From Spisula solida (Eukaryota > Mollusca > Bivalvia > Venerida > Mactridae), in the NCBI GenBank assembly GCA_947247005.1, contig OX365955.1, positions 3,854,001-3,918,000 of the forward strand: a stretch of DNA of 64,000 nucleotides, given 5' to 3'. The position numbers and the translations under genes were made by a program. The notes beneath the pieces are model-generated. The model was not told the origin of the DNA, searched no databases, and was given only the letters and a program-made list of their open reading frames with translations. Numbering within the stretch: position 1 is the first letter of the stretch; each line of letters begins with the position of its first letter. This document shows positions 22,780 to 34,939 of the stretch, piece after piece.

Positions 22780-23700
22780 TTAAGGATGCTGGATCGGTTT
22801 AATGCGCATGCGTCATTTGTCATAGTACGTTATGTGCCTTATAAATGTAAAAATGTGTAAAAATAATCTAAAATAAATCAAATTGAACAGTTTGAATAAG
22901 TATCATGCAATAAAATTAGAAAATAATAATCGAAATGACGGTTTCCATTCTGAGAAAAATATTACATTACAAAATAGGTGGGTGGGGTAAAAAATAAAAA
23001 TATTGCTATTTATGCCAAATGACTTTTTTGGGAGTCAGTTTGGTTTGGTATTGTTTGTTTATTGTGTGTTGATGTGTTTTCGCGATATTTACATGTTCAA
23101 TAAATTTTATTTTAAGCATTTTCATTGATTTTCTCAGCATTTTAGCCATATTAACCAAAATGCAAATAAAAATTGCGAAAAAGGTACCTCCGTGACATAT
23201 ATTTTTTATTGCATAATTTTGAAGATCTATGCCACTAGACTTATTTAACAAAATATAAAAAAAGTTTAAGGTGGGAAAAAAAGTTATTAAGATTTTACCT
23301 GGGTGCTATTTTGCTGCATTAAATATGAAGTGGGTGGGGTAAAAGAGCAATATATATTAGACCAAAATTAAATATACCCTTTGTGGTATCTTGATCATGT
23401 ATAACAATGTGTACCCAAACTATATTAAAAAATATTTTATTATTTAGATCACAGACATCAAATAAAAATGTCAAATTTGAACACCACCACCAATTTACCA
23501 ATTTCCATGGAATTATAAAAATAATTCATACACACTTCAATCAGGGGTGATTACCCGAAAAACAAGTTCCGTGACCTATTGTTTTTTCATGATATTTTGT
23601 GTCAGGATTGATTTCTTTACTTCCTGGCAAAATTTGAGCAAATTCTGAAGGTGGGGTCCTAAGCGCTCCAACATCCTTAAGGAAAAATCCAGATGAACGA
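22780..23700. other. No gene seen; GGTGGGGTAAAA repeated
   Basis: Between the two direct-repeat copies the motif GTGGGTGGGGTAAAA occurs near 22978 and 23330, and TCCGTGACATAT/TCCGTGACCTAT near 23188 and 23569. This suggests an old internal duplication of about 370 bp. No coding region is recognised. Confidence 0.4.
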
Positions 23701-23707
23701 AAATATG

Positions 23708-23800
23708 GAAAATGTTTTGAACTTTCAAGGCCTACATAAAAAGCCATTTCGATTCAGATCTGCTCGTAATGCTTATTTAGACAATACTTGTGCGAACTCA
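23708..23800 (+). repeat. Direct repeat, second copy
   Basis: Partner of 22665-22760, roughly 80% identical by eye over 80 bp. Confidence 0.6.
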
Positions 23801-23940
23801 TTTCGTTCAAAGTATGTTAATGAAAAGTGTTAAGGGAATACTGTCCAGATACGTGCAAACAAAAATATGGTTAAACAGAGGTTAAGACAATAATAATACT
23901 TTTAAGTTGCCTAGATACACTACGGAGCATAAAAAGGACG

Positions 23941-24461
23941 TTAAAGGTGCTGCCTCACAGATTGGGCTAAAATTTTTGTTTGACGTAATTTTCCTACCTA
24001 ACCAAGTATTTTTGTAATAGAAAGCCACTGGTGGTTGCTTTATGAAAGATATGGAATATAAGCAATTTAAATCACTCTTGATACTCGGCACTTTGTATTT
24101 TTCCTTTTGAAAATATCGCAGAGTTTCCTTCCAAAATGCTTTGTGAATTATGTAATTCACACATAATCAAACTGTAACTTCAACAAACTTAAGCCGAAAC
24201 ATCTGTGAGGCATTCGGTTTGTTTCACAATTCATTTTCATCGACTGGAAACAAATTTCAGGCAATTTAAGTGATAGTAGTGCTAATTCTATAGGGTATTA
24301 ATACCCTATAGAATTTTGGGTGTAAAAATGCTAAATTACTACAAAATGCCGATGTTTCCCAAGTTATTTTTGTTGTTAATGTGGTTGTATATGGCATATA
24401 CAGGCAACTATATCAAAATTTTATTTTTGCAATACATCCATACGTGAGGCAGTCCCTTTAA
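23941..24461. mobile_element. TTAA-flanked MITE with CTGCCTCAC ends
   Basis: TTAA is present at both borders. Inside it are inverted ends AGGTGCTGCCTCAC (left) and GTGAGGCAGTCCCT (right). TTAA duplication is the signature of piggyBac-type transposons, so a non-autonomous piggyBac-like element of 521 bp is likely. It encodes nothing. A perfect 32-bp palindrome lies at 24284-24315, centred on TATTAATA. Confidence 0.65.
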
Positions 24462-24850
24462 GGCGTATTATTGATGAAATGAAGTATATGGACCGAAGTA
24501 ATAAACATTTTGAAACGACCCCTCTTGGCACCAAGACAAGTCTATGGTGAGACAAATCCATGACAATAATTTTGAACATATGAAATATGAATAATGTTAG
24601 GAAATGGGCTAGACAGTTATCCGGACAAATGTCATAATTGGACGATACACATCACATATCGATATAGGATGCATCATTAACATACACATTGTTGCATCTG
24701 AGATCTAAACTGATCTAATCCTTCAGCGATGTGTTAACATCAGCAATCAATTGATTACCCTGAAGTCTAAAATCCTCGCCGCTGCTTTAACAGAAACTTG
24801 TAACATCACTCATCAACCATACATCTACCACACTCACATAGCTAATATTA
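24462..24850. other. No gene seen
   Basis: Non-coding sequence between the TTAA-flanked element and the 18-bp minisatellite. Confidence 0.5.
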
Positions 24851-25423
24851 CACAAACCACAAAAACCTCTCAAACCAAAATAGCTCTCAAATCACAAATA
24901 CCCCTCTCAAATCACAAATACCTCTCAAACAACTAATACCTCTCAAACCACAAATACCTCACAGACCACAAATAACTCTCAAACCACAAATACCTCTCAA
25001 ACCACAAATACCTCACAAACCACAAATACCCGTCTCAAACCACAAATACCTCTCAAACCACAAATACCCCTCAAACCACAAATACCTCTCAAACCATAAA
25101 TACCTCACAAACCACGAATACCACTCAAACCACAAATACCTCTCAAACCACAAATACCTCACAAACCACAAATACCTCTCAAACCACAAATACCTCTCAA
25201 ACCACAAATACCTCTCAAACCACAAATACCTAACAAACCACAAATATCTCTCAAACCACAAAAACCTCACAAACCACAAATACCTCACAAACCACAAATA
25301 CCTCACAAACCACAAATACCTCACAAACCACAAATACCTCACAAACCACAAATACCTCTCAAACCACAAATACCTCTCAAACCACAAATACCTCACAAAC
25401 CACAAATATCTCTCAAACCACAG
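24851..25423. repeat. 18-bp minisatellite, about 31 units
   Basis: The unit is ACCTCTCAAACCACAAAT with a frequent CTC/CAC variant (ACCTCACAAACCACAAAT). Being six codons long, it leaves a 150-codon minus-strand frame of repeated aromatic residues (WFVRYL/WFERYL), which is an artefact of the repeat. Some units have CC insertions. The T3 element follows directly at about 25432. Confidence 0.95.
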
Positions 25424-25431
25424 GTCTACAT

Positions 25432-25790
25432 ATGCATTTATTGAACAGTTATGGTTCTTGGGCACTTCTTCTTAATGATGTATATTTATCTATGACGTTT
25501 CAAATTGATATCTCTAATACAGTATGAGTTATGACCTGGAAACGAATTAAGTACTACAAATTACAAAGGGCCATAACTCTAAAATATGCAGTAAAGCGTT
25601 ATGGCTATTGAGCTCTGCACTTCCTTCAATGTGATATATGAAGTGTCGAGTATATATACACGTATTTCAAATACTGAGTGATTAGATATATTCAAATTGA
25701 TAGCTGTAATAGTTGTTAAGTTATCATCCGGGCAGAAATATGTCTGACGGACGGACAAAACGGCGACTATATGCTCCCCCTAAAAATACA
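25432..25790 (+). mobile_element. T-class element, two units and GACGG tail (T3)
   Basis: Two diverged units begin near GTTATGGTTCTTGGGCAC (25446) and CGTTATGGCTATTGAGCTC (25593), with GGGCCATAACTC and TTCAAATTGATATCTC-type blocks. They are followed by GTCTGACGGACGGACAAAAC at the 3' end and ATATGCTCCCCC. This matches, from memory, an abundant bivalve repeat, but I cannot confirm it here. A family H fragment begins at the right border. No coding capacity. Confidence 0.6.
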
Positions 25791-25840
25791 CAATAAACAC
25801 ACGGCACTATGCCCAACAAACAACAGCCATAACGCACGTA
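25790..25840 (-). repeat. Family H fragment (H7)
   Basis: AAAAATACACAATAAACACA and GCACTATGCCCAACAAAC are the reverse complement of part of the H end (GTTGGGCATTGTGC). Only about 50 bp are kept, abutting T3. Confidence 0.55.
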
Positions 25841-25844
25841 ACAC

Positions 25845-27425
25845 TTAAAACTTACGTAAAATAACAGGGGACAACGAACGTTCCATTAAGATTTGTCTCC
25901 GATACGAAATGGAAAAGATGCGATAAACGACAACAGAATTAATTATTCTACAATCAAACAGACATCGTTAGAATATATTTGATTTACTAATCAAGAAATA
26001 TAAGTCACACGTCATAGCAGCCATTTATCGAACCCTACGGGAGCGGACATTATCTTCGTCCGTTGCTAGACAACACAGAAAAGTGTTAAATGTTTATAAT
26101 GACTAGGATATTATTTGAACATGTTTAGAGTTGTTGACACAATTATACATTGAGCCTATCTTGAGTTTTAAAAAAATATTCACGGTTCGTATTTTTTGCT
26201 TTACAAAGCATTTCGAATTACTGAGCATTTTACTCAATCTCAAATATGTATACGTGGGATGTTCAAACGGCTTTAAGATGTACAGTGTTTCACCGAGTTC
26301 CTGAGTTATCTACGAGCTCGTATGGGAATTTCAAGTCGGGAGCAGCTCGTAAGAGTTTGTACGTACATACGCGGATAGATATACTTTAGTAGAAAGCTCG
26401 TATGAGCATCAGGCGTACAATCGAAATCTACTGGACAAGTCTAAGCTGGCACGAATATCGAAAGGAACTAACATGGCCATCGTACGGACATATAGTATGA
26501 GTATACTGTGAGTGCCGTTCGAACGTACATTTGGATATCGTACGGCGTCCTCCCCTGAATATCGAACTGGGGGTCCATTAGAGCTGTGGCCATGTGCTAC
26601 AATTGTGCAGACACAGGCAATACGCAAGACATGTAGTGTTTGGTCACTCATTTTTGATAGTCGTACCCCAGTAATCTAGTTTCGTAGAGTTTATAAACTT
26701 TTCAATGGGATTTCGCATCATCTGCTGACTTATAATTTTATCATCTACTGAACCTGTTAGCATTTTTACCTGGGCGATTCCATCTAGTACTGTATTTACA
26801 TCTACATTTTGAATGCCCTATGTTTTTAACCATGTAATTTCTCATCAGCCAATTTATCCGCACAAGAAACGAGTGCCAGCGAATCTCAATCAACATTGTA
26901 ATTTTCAACAATTTTTAATCAAAGTGCACACTGACTCTCCGAAACTTTTGCAGAGTTTCAAACTATTTCATATTTTAATGAGCATCTTGAGTTTAGCGCC
27001 TTTAATAGATTCTTTGTTTGACATAAAGTCCACTAAAGAAAACACTAGCCTTTGTTTATAAATAGAAATGAAAATTAAATGCATTTTCGATGTTCATTTT
27101 TGTTCAAACTTTAATGTTATAGTCTTTAAATCTACACCAATAACAACCGGTCAGTCGACCGTGCAGTGTTTTAATAACGCGTGTTTGTTTATTGATAAGC
27201 CTAGAGTTATCTCCGGTGAACTATACTATTAATACATGTCGGATCTCGATACAACGACGTAGTTAAATGTAACCTGTTCCAGACAAAATGTCGATGTAAC
27301 GAATAAGTCAGTATTTTAAATTCATACAAATAACGTTTTGACACGTGTGTCCCCATAAAATGGTGTAAGAATATATGGGTGTGACTGTCCTTATACCGAG
27401 ACATGTGTATAAAAAAAACTAGAAA
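25845..27425. other. No gene seen
   Basis: About 1.6 kb. A CG-richer section at 26270-26650 has repeated CGTACG/AGCTCGTA words and a minus-strand 80-codon ORF that I do not recognise. Nothing here supports a gene. Confidence 0.45.
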
Positions 27426-27429
27426 AAAG

Positions 27430-27672
27430 GGCAGATAAGCTCAGTGTTTCCCACCTAACACAACTAAAATTACTAACAGTCTTTGGACGAGACGTATAGG
27501 GAGGTCCCGTGTATGATGCTTTACATCGGCACGTAAAAGAACCAGGGATGCTTCTGGAACTGGGGCATCTTCTGTATCATGCACTATCCCCCAAAAACTA
27601 AAGTGACTAACCTCTTCTGGGGGCCTCGCCCATATGGATTTCCGGTGGCGAGGATAAATAAAAGCAAATAAA
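27430..27672 (+). repeat. Interspersed repeat, SINE-like (family C)
   Basis: GAGGTCCCGTGTATGATGCT, TTACATCGGCACGTAAAAGA, ACCAGGGATGC, GGGGCATCTTCTG, CTAACCTCTTCTGGGGGCCT and GGTGGCGAGGATAAATAAAA. A diverged inverted copy lies at 36930-37180. The ATAAATAAA tail suggests retroposition. It could be a SINE or the 3' end of a LINE; no polymerase III boxes were identified. Confidence 0.6.
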
Positions 27673-27859
27673 CAGTGTTACGTATGTAAAATATACGGTA
27701 TATTTGCTCAATATCAACGGCAAATATTAACTTAGAAAAAGAACAAGTTCACTAATTAACATGAGATTAATACGTATACTTATGTATCACAAACATTTGT
27801 TATGTCAAGTTAGGTCAAAATAACTTTTAAATAAAAGTTTAGTACGCGGATTTTGATAC

Positions 27860-27968
27860 GACCCTCGGCCTTCTATATGAGCATAAATGATATATTCAAG
27901 ACAAGAACCTTTAAGGTATGCATGCTTAAAGGTCGGGATCATGTCTATATCCCCGTACTATACTGTAA
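27860..27968 (+). repeat. Family D fragment (D2)
   Basis: GACCCTCGGCCTTCTATATG, AGCATAAATGATATATTCAA, CTTAAAGGTCGGGATCATGT and CCCCGTACTATA match the two ends of family D, with the middle third missing. Confidence 0.6.
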
Positions 27969-27974
27969 ATGTTT

Positions 27975-29590
27975 AAAGAGAATCAATCGGTATTTTTTCA
28001 CAAATATCATAATTGTGATCAATATTATATAATCTAGTGAAAAGTGAAAATGAACCAATACCCTTAAACGTGTGGTTCATTTATTACAAGTTGGAAATTT
28101 AATTCACATGATTTTGTCCAATACTGGGGGAATAAAAGTAAAAGTAAGTAAAAGTTGACAAATAATAAATTATGGTTGGATTTATTTATCGTACATCATA
28201 TATGTGTGCAGTTCTGTCTCGTGGAATTTGTGTAAATCTATTTTCAAGTGGCTCCCTCTGTATTCTTTTTATAGATATTTTAGTAAAAACAGTTTAAGTA
28301 TTAGCAAAGTTGAACTAATCAGAAACATTCTATAAACTTCACGTAACGCTATTTACTATGAATTATAAGTCAATAAAAGCAACGTTTTTTTTTAAACCGG
28401 GTCAAAAATCAGAATCGAATTAAATGATATGCCTTATCTATACATGATATAAAAGAATGATGACGGATGGGATTTAATTTCGCGAACTAGTTCATCCGCA
28501 AAATTAACGAAAAATCATCTCCAGCGAATATTATTTTTTTACAGCATGCACAGAAAAACTCAATAATAACACCACCCTTTGAACCTTGAGAATAGGCTTC
28601 AGGATTGAGATATACTTAATAGTAAAACGTAATAAGCATAATGAGTGGGGTTATAATTTTGATGTTTATGTTTGCTGACGTATGTTATGTTAAGTTTATT
28701 CGGGTTTTACTGCCGATTGTCAACATTTTTGTCAACCAGCAGTTTTACGGGACATTATTTTAACCTATGCCAATGATTCTTCCACATAGATAGAATATTG
28801 GACGTATGATCAAATTCGATCATAGGAATGATTACAACACGATTTTGCCTATATAGACAAAGAACAAACATAGCGTAGTATAACGTTTGATATACAATGA
28901 AAGTGACGTCACGTCGTTTTTATGACGTCATGCAGGTGAACAAGTAAATTAAACAACATTTTCTCAGACTCACAAAGTAACACTGGCTTAATATATAACT
29001 GCGTGCTGAAATTCTATTAGAATCGAAATAAAATATTCAAAAGCGGTAGTATACCGGCTGTTATACAGTAGTTTGTCGTTCTGGCGCTTTGATATTAACA
29101 ACTCAGGCCTACGGCCTTCGAGGTTAAATTCCTACGCGTCAAACTCGAACCCATTGTATAAGAATAGGATAGTTAATGAGTATCGCTGGTAATGAGATTT
29201 AGACGTGAGCTTCAGTCTAATCTCATAACCAGTGATGCGAGATGTCCATCCGACTTAGATCACGTGACTGACTAATTTCTACATGTACCGTTATTCATGC
29301 TCATTAAAGAAGTTTTACATTGTATTTCTGACCAGATTTTGCACGTATTACTCAAAACAACAAAGGATCAAAATCACAGGTTATTCAGCTCAAAATTGTT
29401 GGATACGGGATTTTGACTATATGGCAATACTGCGCTGTGATTGGCTATTTGCGGCTTAAAGTGGTCTAACAGACGGTATACAACGGTTTTCATAGTTTAT
29501 TATAAAACGCAACCCATCATCTTGTCCACGTGTGAAGTAGAATCGACCCTGTTGTAATTTTAAGTGGTCTGGTCACAGAGGTGATCTATA
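27975..29590. other. No gene seen; two CRE motifs and a hairpin
   Basis: Two perfect CRE octamers TGACGTCA lie at 28904-28911 and 28923-28930. An imperfect hairpin spans 29182-29236 (ATCGCTGGTAATGAGATTTA paired with AATCTCATAACCAGTGAT). No coding region was recognised, so any regulatory role is speculative. Confidence 0.35.
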
Positions 29591-29599
29591 TGGTTAACA

Positions 29600-29690
29600 A
29601 TGCATGAAGTTCAAAATCCATATTGTGTCATTCATTGCGGGGTAAATATAAAGGCTTGCTTGAAATATCCATTTTGGGGATATGAATGGT
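29600..29690 (+). repeat. Old repeat, partner at 22450
   Basis: ATTCATTGCGGGGTAAAT and GCTTGAAATATCCATTTTGG resemble the block at 22480-22545. The similarity is weak; it lies just left of a mariner-type MITE. Confidence 0.35.
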
Positions 29691-29862
29691 TCGTTGTATG
29701 TCTGAATCTTAAGTGGGTGGCTAGACGCTGACACCGTTTCTGTGTGGCTTTCGATCGTCTGTGTGCTAAGGTATTTATTTAAGTGGGGTTGTACCGTACA
29801 ACGCTATAACTATGCGAGACTGTATGTCCGATGAATTATTGAACTTGGTCTTACTTTAGATG

Positions 29863-30810
29863 TACGAGGGGTGATCAATATATTCTAAGACTTTCCTTCC
29901 AACTTTTTAAATATTGATTCTAGAACAATGAAATTACCAGGCAATATAGATATCTCAATTATCTAGCGTTTAAATTAATTAATTATATTGTGACGTCAAA
30001 ACGTTTTTGGTAAGGTCATTTATTGTGACCAAGGTGCAGCGCGCGCCGTCGAGCGTGACGGACAATAAATAATCACAGAGCAACGGCATTTCATAATGAT
30101 GAACGCATAACTTGGAAACTCCTTGCGGTAGCTCGAAGATGACTTGATCAACATGTATGGGGATTCTTTAATTGTACTCTAAATCAGTGATATACACGTG
30201 AAATTGTTGTTTATGTGATTGTAGGGACTCTGTCAAACTGACACCATGGTTAAATAAGAATAAACAGAATAATTAAGACAGAGTTAGGGATACTCCTCCT
30301 TAATTTCTGAGAAATAAGAGGCATATTTCTGACTGATATGTTACTGGCGAACTCTACGATCAGTATAGGTTAAAAAACAATAAATCTTTAATTACGTTTG
30401 AAAGGAGTTCACTATTAGAAATTACACCATAAACTTGTTAGGTCGTGATTCTTTCTTCATCATGATGCTACCGTGTTAAGCCAACCGCTTTTTCAGAGTT
30501 TTAAGTCAAATAACGCATCGAGACAATTTCTATTCCGCCTTACATTCCAGAGTTGGCTATTTATGACTTATTTCTGTATTAAAAGTAAATCAATTGTATA
30601 CACTGGGTCATATATGAGTCCAGAAAGGAACGGTGACGCTTGGAATGACGTCACGTGACGACCAGCGTCACGCACCAATTACATGAATAAAACTATGTTA
30701 TATGTGCATTCGGTCGAAGATATCCTACTCTAAATAATGCTAATTTGCTTTTGAGCCTTTCTATCTATCGCTAGATGAAAAGTCCACGAATATATTGATC
30801 ACCCCTCGTA
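29863..30810. mobile_element. Mariner-type MITE, perfect 23-bp ends
   Basis: The left end TACGAGGGGTGATCAATATA and the right end, its exact reverse complement over 23 bp, bracket 948 bp including flanking TA. The ACGAGGG...GATCAATA form and the TA target are typical of the IS630-Tc1-mariner superfamily. Interior ORFs, including 61 codons at 30473-30658, do not resemble transposase, so it is a non-autonomous or decayed copy. Perfect ends suggest fairly recent mobility. Confidence 0.85.
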
Positions 30811-30934
30811 CAATGCACACATAATTGTAAACGATGGCATGTCCATGTTAGCTGAAGGACAACATCGATCAACAGGGATAATTATACATAATTGCCCTAT
30901 CATGTAACATAAATTGACATGCATAGTACGGAGT

Positions 30935-31195
30935 ATTTGACTTGATCATCGACCTTCTTTTAGCATAATTTATCAGCTGATATATCATCTATATTTATAA
31001 CTCGATTATATGTTTTCTTAAGCGAGTATCACGAAGACGCTCGAGGTGTAATACCAACACAAATCTAAAGGATCGATATTGCACTATTTGCTTAATTTAG
31101 TACTAGTATATTCAACACAAGAAACGTGTAATATATTCATGTATAAAGATTATGGTGAGGTCAGATTATCCGTACTATATAATGTTCTACATAGT
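30935..31195 (+). repeat. Family D dispersed repeat (D3)
   Basis: CATCGACCTTCTTTTAGCAT, AACTCGATTATATG, AGGTGTAATACCAACACAAA, TCTAAAGGATCGATATTGCA and CATGTATAAAGATTATGGTG follow the block order of D1 at 22090-22365. Confidence 0.7.
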
Positions 31196-31209
31196 GGCGT
31201 CGTTTCTGA

Positions 31210-32025
31210 ACTGCCCCTGTCAGTTTAACCCTTGCATCCATAGACCCCCTAAGCTACGGAAAGCAAAGTTAATTACCAACAAGACCGCATGAGAAGAAAA
31301 TAACTTCATTTTTATGCCACAGTATCATTATAGCAACTATAACTACGAAATCATGAATATGTACCAGTGTTTCATCGTAGAATAAAGCATGGTCACAAGT
31401 TCGGTTGCCGAGTAATCATGTAACTTTCTGTAGTCTCCAGTGTTCCTTGTGTAGTTAAGGTGGAGACCACTAAGTTTGGGGGTGGGTCATAATGTCCTGA
31501 CTGGCAGTGAATATGAGTAAACACTCTTCTAAGTTTATATCATAGTTGAATCGTAGATCTCAAGTTATAAAGATGGTAATTGATATATACACCCAATTTG
31601 ACTAATCTTGAGTAAATATAGGCTCTAAATAAGTAATATCCTAATTATCTCCCTTTGACCATGACTAACTAACATGTACCAAAAATGGTCAGGTTACAAT
31701 TATATAACGACTGTGTGCTTTATTATAAATAACACACAGGTACATATTTGTTATTTCGATTCTAACATAGTCAATATATTCCGCATTTGACAACACATCA
31801 ATACATACACTTAACCGATTTAAACATGCAACAGTGGGATTTTGATAAATTTAAGCCAGTTAAGGTGCTTCAATTCTATTGAACTTTTGCGTGTGATGAA
31901 ATCAATCCATGAAGTCAAACATGTGCCAATGTTATTGTAATCAAGGTTTAGACGGTCACAAAACCAAAAAACGAAAAGTATTGATCGACAATGTCAAATT
32001 CACAAGATGATTTATTTTTAAGCTG
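31210..32025. other. No gene seen
   Basis: Non-coding stretch with no repeat shared with the rest of the window. Confidence 0.5.
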
Positions 32026-32029
32026 CAAC

Positions 32030-32430
32030 AGGCCCGGTTCCAGAAATTTTGGAGTGGGGGGCACAGCTACTCCATGAATTTTATGGTGGGGTGTGTGCGA
32101 TACATAGCCAGATCGATTGGTATTTTTTTACGGATTTCAACATTTTTGGGAAGTATAAAATGATCACTCCAAGGCCAACTGGGGGGGGGGGGTACGGGCT
32201 GCAATCTGCTATTCAAATCAGGCGTCTGTGTCTCATTGGCGGGAAAATAAGGGGTTGTAGAATGTTGTTCCACACATCTATTAGGAAGACACGAATCAAT
32301 ACAAACGCTCAGAAGTTGCTGCTTGATGATGCACTTCAGATGACCATTTGTGTCTGCCTTCAAATTTAGTTTCACGAGTAAAAATACAATGACCTCCACA
32401 GTCTCAACATGAGCTGTCAGCAAGTTTTAG
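32030..32430. repeat. Possible old repeat with poly-G run
   Basis: GGCCCGGTTCCAGAAATTTT, GGAGTGGGGGGCAC and a run of 12 G at 32181-32192 form a text type I associate with invertebrate dispersed repeats, but there is no second copy here. Overlapping ORFs of 106 (plus) and 118 (minus) codons share the region; neither shows a recognisable domain. Confidence 0.3.
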
Positions 32431-32439
32431 CCTATCTAG

Positions 32440-33420
32440 TATACGCTGCATTGTTTCCGATGGTTAACATTGTACATTTCTTATGTCTATGGCATCTCAA
32501 ACCCGTAACAGGAAGTCGATAATGGAATATGTCAGGATAAATAAGAAGAACGAAAAAATGAAGCAATTTTCAACATGGGTCAAAATGAACATAAATCAAA
32601 TTGTTACGGAATGTATATTTTAGCGAAATTACTTAATCGTACGCATCATTGCCTTAAAATTGCAGGTATAACAGAACATATTTTTGACCTGAAGTGGCGT
32701 CTTTAAAAAAACATTCGTTTTGCGTCATCATGTTTACGCGCTTGTATCGTCGGTATACCTGACGCAGACAATCGTAGGTGTAAACTGCCTCATGAAAACA
32801 CGGTGCAAGTCTAAATCTCGTCGACAGACGACAGTTTAACTACTTTACCATGATAAAACGTCACATACCTGCTTAAAGCAAGTCGATGGCACCAGTATGT
32901 TCTTTATCATAAATGCGTGGCACAATATACAACGCACTTCAAAATTTAATTTAATGTTTTTTTTGTTGGGGTATCGTTGCCCTACAAATTGTCGATCAAA
33001 TCGTCACGCCCGGTGGTTTTGCTCGCGCGTCACGTCTCAACAATAAAAATGACGCCAATATGACGTAATGGGCTAAATTGAAATATTTGTTCGTGGAAAA
33101 TCGTACCAGGCATAAGACTAGCGTTTTATTTATTGGTTTATACTCCAATAAATTTAAATCTTAATATATACAAAAATACCAACCCCGTAATTGTTGTGTT
33201 TCTAAATCGGTTAAGTGAAGTAATCGCTGCACTATTTTCTTCCTCGGTACGCTATTAAGTTATTTGCCGTAGCTGTGCTGTAACGGCAGTTCATGTACAC
33301 CTTGGTTTCCTCTATGTGTAAATAGGTCAAACTGCATGCTGTGTTGAGAATTTCATTTTACTGACGCATGTCGTTCATTTTGCTGATACACACATTAATC
33401 AACTTTAAATATTTGTATTC
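32440..33420. other. No gene seen
   Basis: Non-coding stretch; a CG-richer patch at 32995-33040 stands alone. Confidence 0.5.
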
Positions 33421-33426
33421 ACTAAA

Positions 33427-33636
33427 TCGCTGGTTTATAATTAGAAGTGATCGTGAGTACAAAATCAATATTTTGAGAAAACAAGAAAAAACTGTGCTTA
33501 TGGAAATCAAGCTTTTTAAATTTTGGTTGGGTCAACTTTCAATTTTCATGAAAATAGTCTCATATAAAGCGCCTTGTGATGCAGATTTCAAATATGCTCG
33601 AGTCTTATAATGACGACCTTCTTATTTTAAGCCAGA
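33427..33636 (-). mobile_element. M-family MITE, complete but decayed (M7)
   Basis: TCGCTGGTTTATAATTAGAA at the left and TTCTTATTTTAAGCCAGA at the right form the ends. The interior has AAAATCAATATTTTGAGAAA, TTTTCATGAAAATAGTCTCA and TTCAAATATGCTCGAGTCTT. It is 210 bp. The 80-codon ORF at 33368-33610 is incidental. Confidence 0.75.
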
Positions 33637-33849
33637 GAAATGTGTACGTTCTTTAAAAAGCGGGAAGAAGTTGTATGCAACGTTAATCTGTGTTTGTGCT
33701 CAACTCAAGTGTGTGCTCAGAGTTCCGATTTAAATCGCAAGAAATAACTGGCTTAAAATGCCTATTCAATTATAGCTGTTTTGTTATAATATGTGTGACA
33801 CTACAACCTAAACATTCATATCATATTTATCCCAACTGGGCAATTTCGC

Positions 33850-33957
33850 ATGGAAAGTTTTAAGCGACGGCGAGATTCGCAAAAAGGTGCAGCGCAACGC
33901 AGCTGGACTCAAACTGACGAAGATGAACTTCCAACAGACGACCTATCACTCCACTAG
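33850..33957 (+). CDS. Weak candidate small ORF or first exon
   Basis: A 35-codon ORF with charged, non-repetitive residues starts MESFKRRRDSQKG and contains SWTQTDEDELPTDD before a TAG. Its base composition (about half G+C) stands out from the AT-rich flanks. SWTxxDEDEL is reminiscent of the start of Myb/SANT repeats, but far too short to assign. It has no clear splice donor and no repeat partner. It may be an exon, a micro-ORF or chance. Confidence 0.2.
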   Translation: MESFKRRRDSQKGAAQRSWTQTDEDELPTDDLSLH

Positions 33958-33959
33958 TA

Positions 33960-34695
33960 CTCTAGCAACGAATCAATCCACGGTCTATAGTCTACAGTTC
34001 AAGCCCACCAGCGAACGAAGATCGTTATAAAAAAGTAGTTAATATATACACAAAGACCACACATTTAATTCCCATCAAACCATTTCCATTGATACTGTTC
34101 AGTTAGGATATTGTGAGAGTGACGTTGTCGTTTATGTGTACACAACATATAATAGTCATTGTCTGAACAGGTAGAGCGGATAGAGTATGTTAGTTTAGAA
34201 TTGGAAGTGTAGCTGTCTGAATATGCCTTTATAATTGGGTTTACACCGTAAAAGTGGACTGAACCGCTGCGTCACTCTCTTCTTACCCTGACTGGACTAT
34301 ACCATATTTAACGTTTACTACACAAAGAGTTTGGTGAGAATCGAAACAAACATAACGATTGTGTTGTTGTTATTTTCGTTTGGCAGAGACAGTCAAAAGT
34401 GTGTGACTATCCGGTTTTGTCCCTGCCTAATTAGCCAATGACAACCAGATTCGAGGGGAAGGAAACAAAACGTTTTATTTAGTGCATTTACTATTGAAAA
34501 TTTGTAATTTCTTTTCGGCCTAATTCATTAACAGATATACGAAAAAATAAAATTTATTTATAGCGGGATATATTCGATTCCGTTTCATAAAGCCTGAGTG
34601 ATTCTAGAGCATCCCGCACCACTAATAACACAGCAGGCTAATCACTGTTAAGCGTGAGGAATACTTAGAACGACATACTATATTATACTACTTAG
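33960..34695. other. No gene seen
   Basis: Non-coding stretch following the small ORF; no repeat or exon recognised. Confidence 0.45.
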
Positions 34696-34699
34696 TATA

Positions 34700-34932
34700 A
34701 ACTAATTTATTTTAGGTCGAATAATTATGAAATAAGTATTTTCTAACTTATTTTTAATCACATCGACGCCTCATTCCTGATTTTATCCGCATGAGAGAAG
34801 AGGAGCCAGATTCACATTTAAGCTAAGCGTCTAGCAATGGATTTACGGGTATGATTTTTATTACTTCTTTATGACGCAGTCTGTGGATGGAATAGACTAC
34901 ACCGGGACCTCCCGCACTCGATGCGGACGCTC
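34700..34932 (-). repeat. tRNA-derived SINE, decayed head (S3)
   Basis: Plus-strand text TTTAGGTCGAATAATTATGA, GCCTCATTCCTGATTTTATC, GAGAAGAGGAGCCAGATTCA and AAGCGTCTAGCAATGGATTT matches S1 and S5. The right part, CCCGCACTCGATGCGGACGC followed by TCTAC, corresponds to the tRNA-like head of S5 with decayed internal promoter boxes. Confidence 0.7.
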
Positions 34933-34939
34933 TACAAAT

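Noticed and set aside
25013..25465. 150-codon minus-strand ORF of WFVRYL/WFERYL repeats
   Set aside because: It is a translation of the 18-bp minisatellite; CC insertions in some units and its monotony argue against a protein.
28904..28930. Paired CRE octamers as a cAMP-responsive promoter
   Set aside because: No transcription unit is visible nearby, and TGACGTCA can occur by chance in 64 kb. They are noted in the annotation only.
29863..30810. Active mariner transposon
   Set aside because: Ends are perfect, but the interior has no transposase signature and no ORF longer than 61 codons.
32049..32423. Overlapping 106- and 118-codon ORFs on opposite strands
   Set aside because: No domain, poly-G/poly-P run in the frames, and no splice or promoter context. 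Chance openness is more likely.
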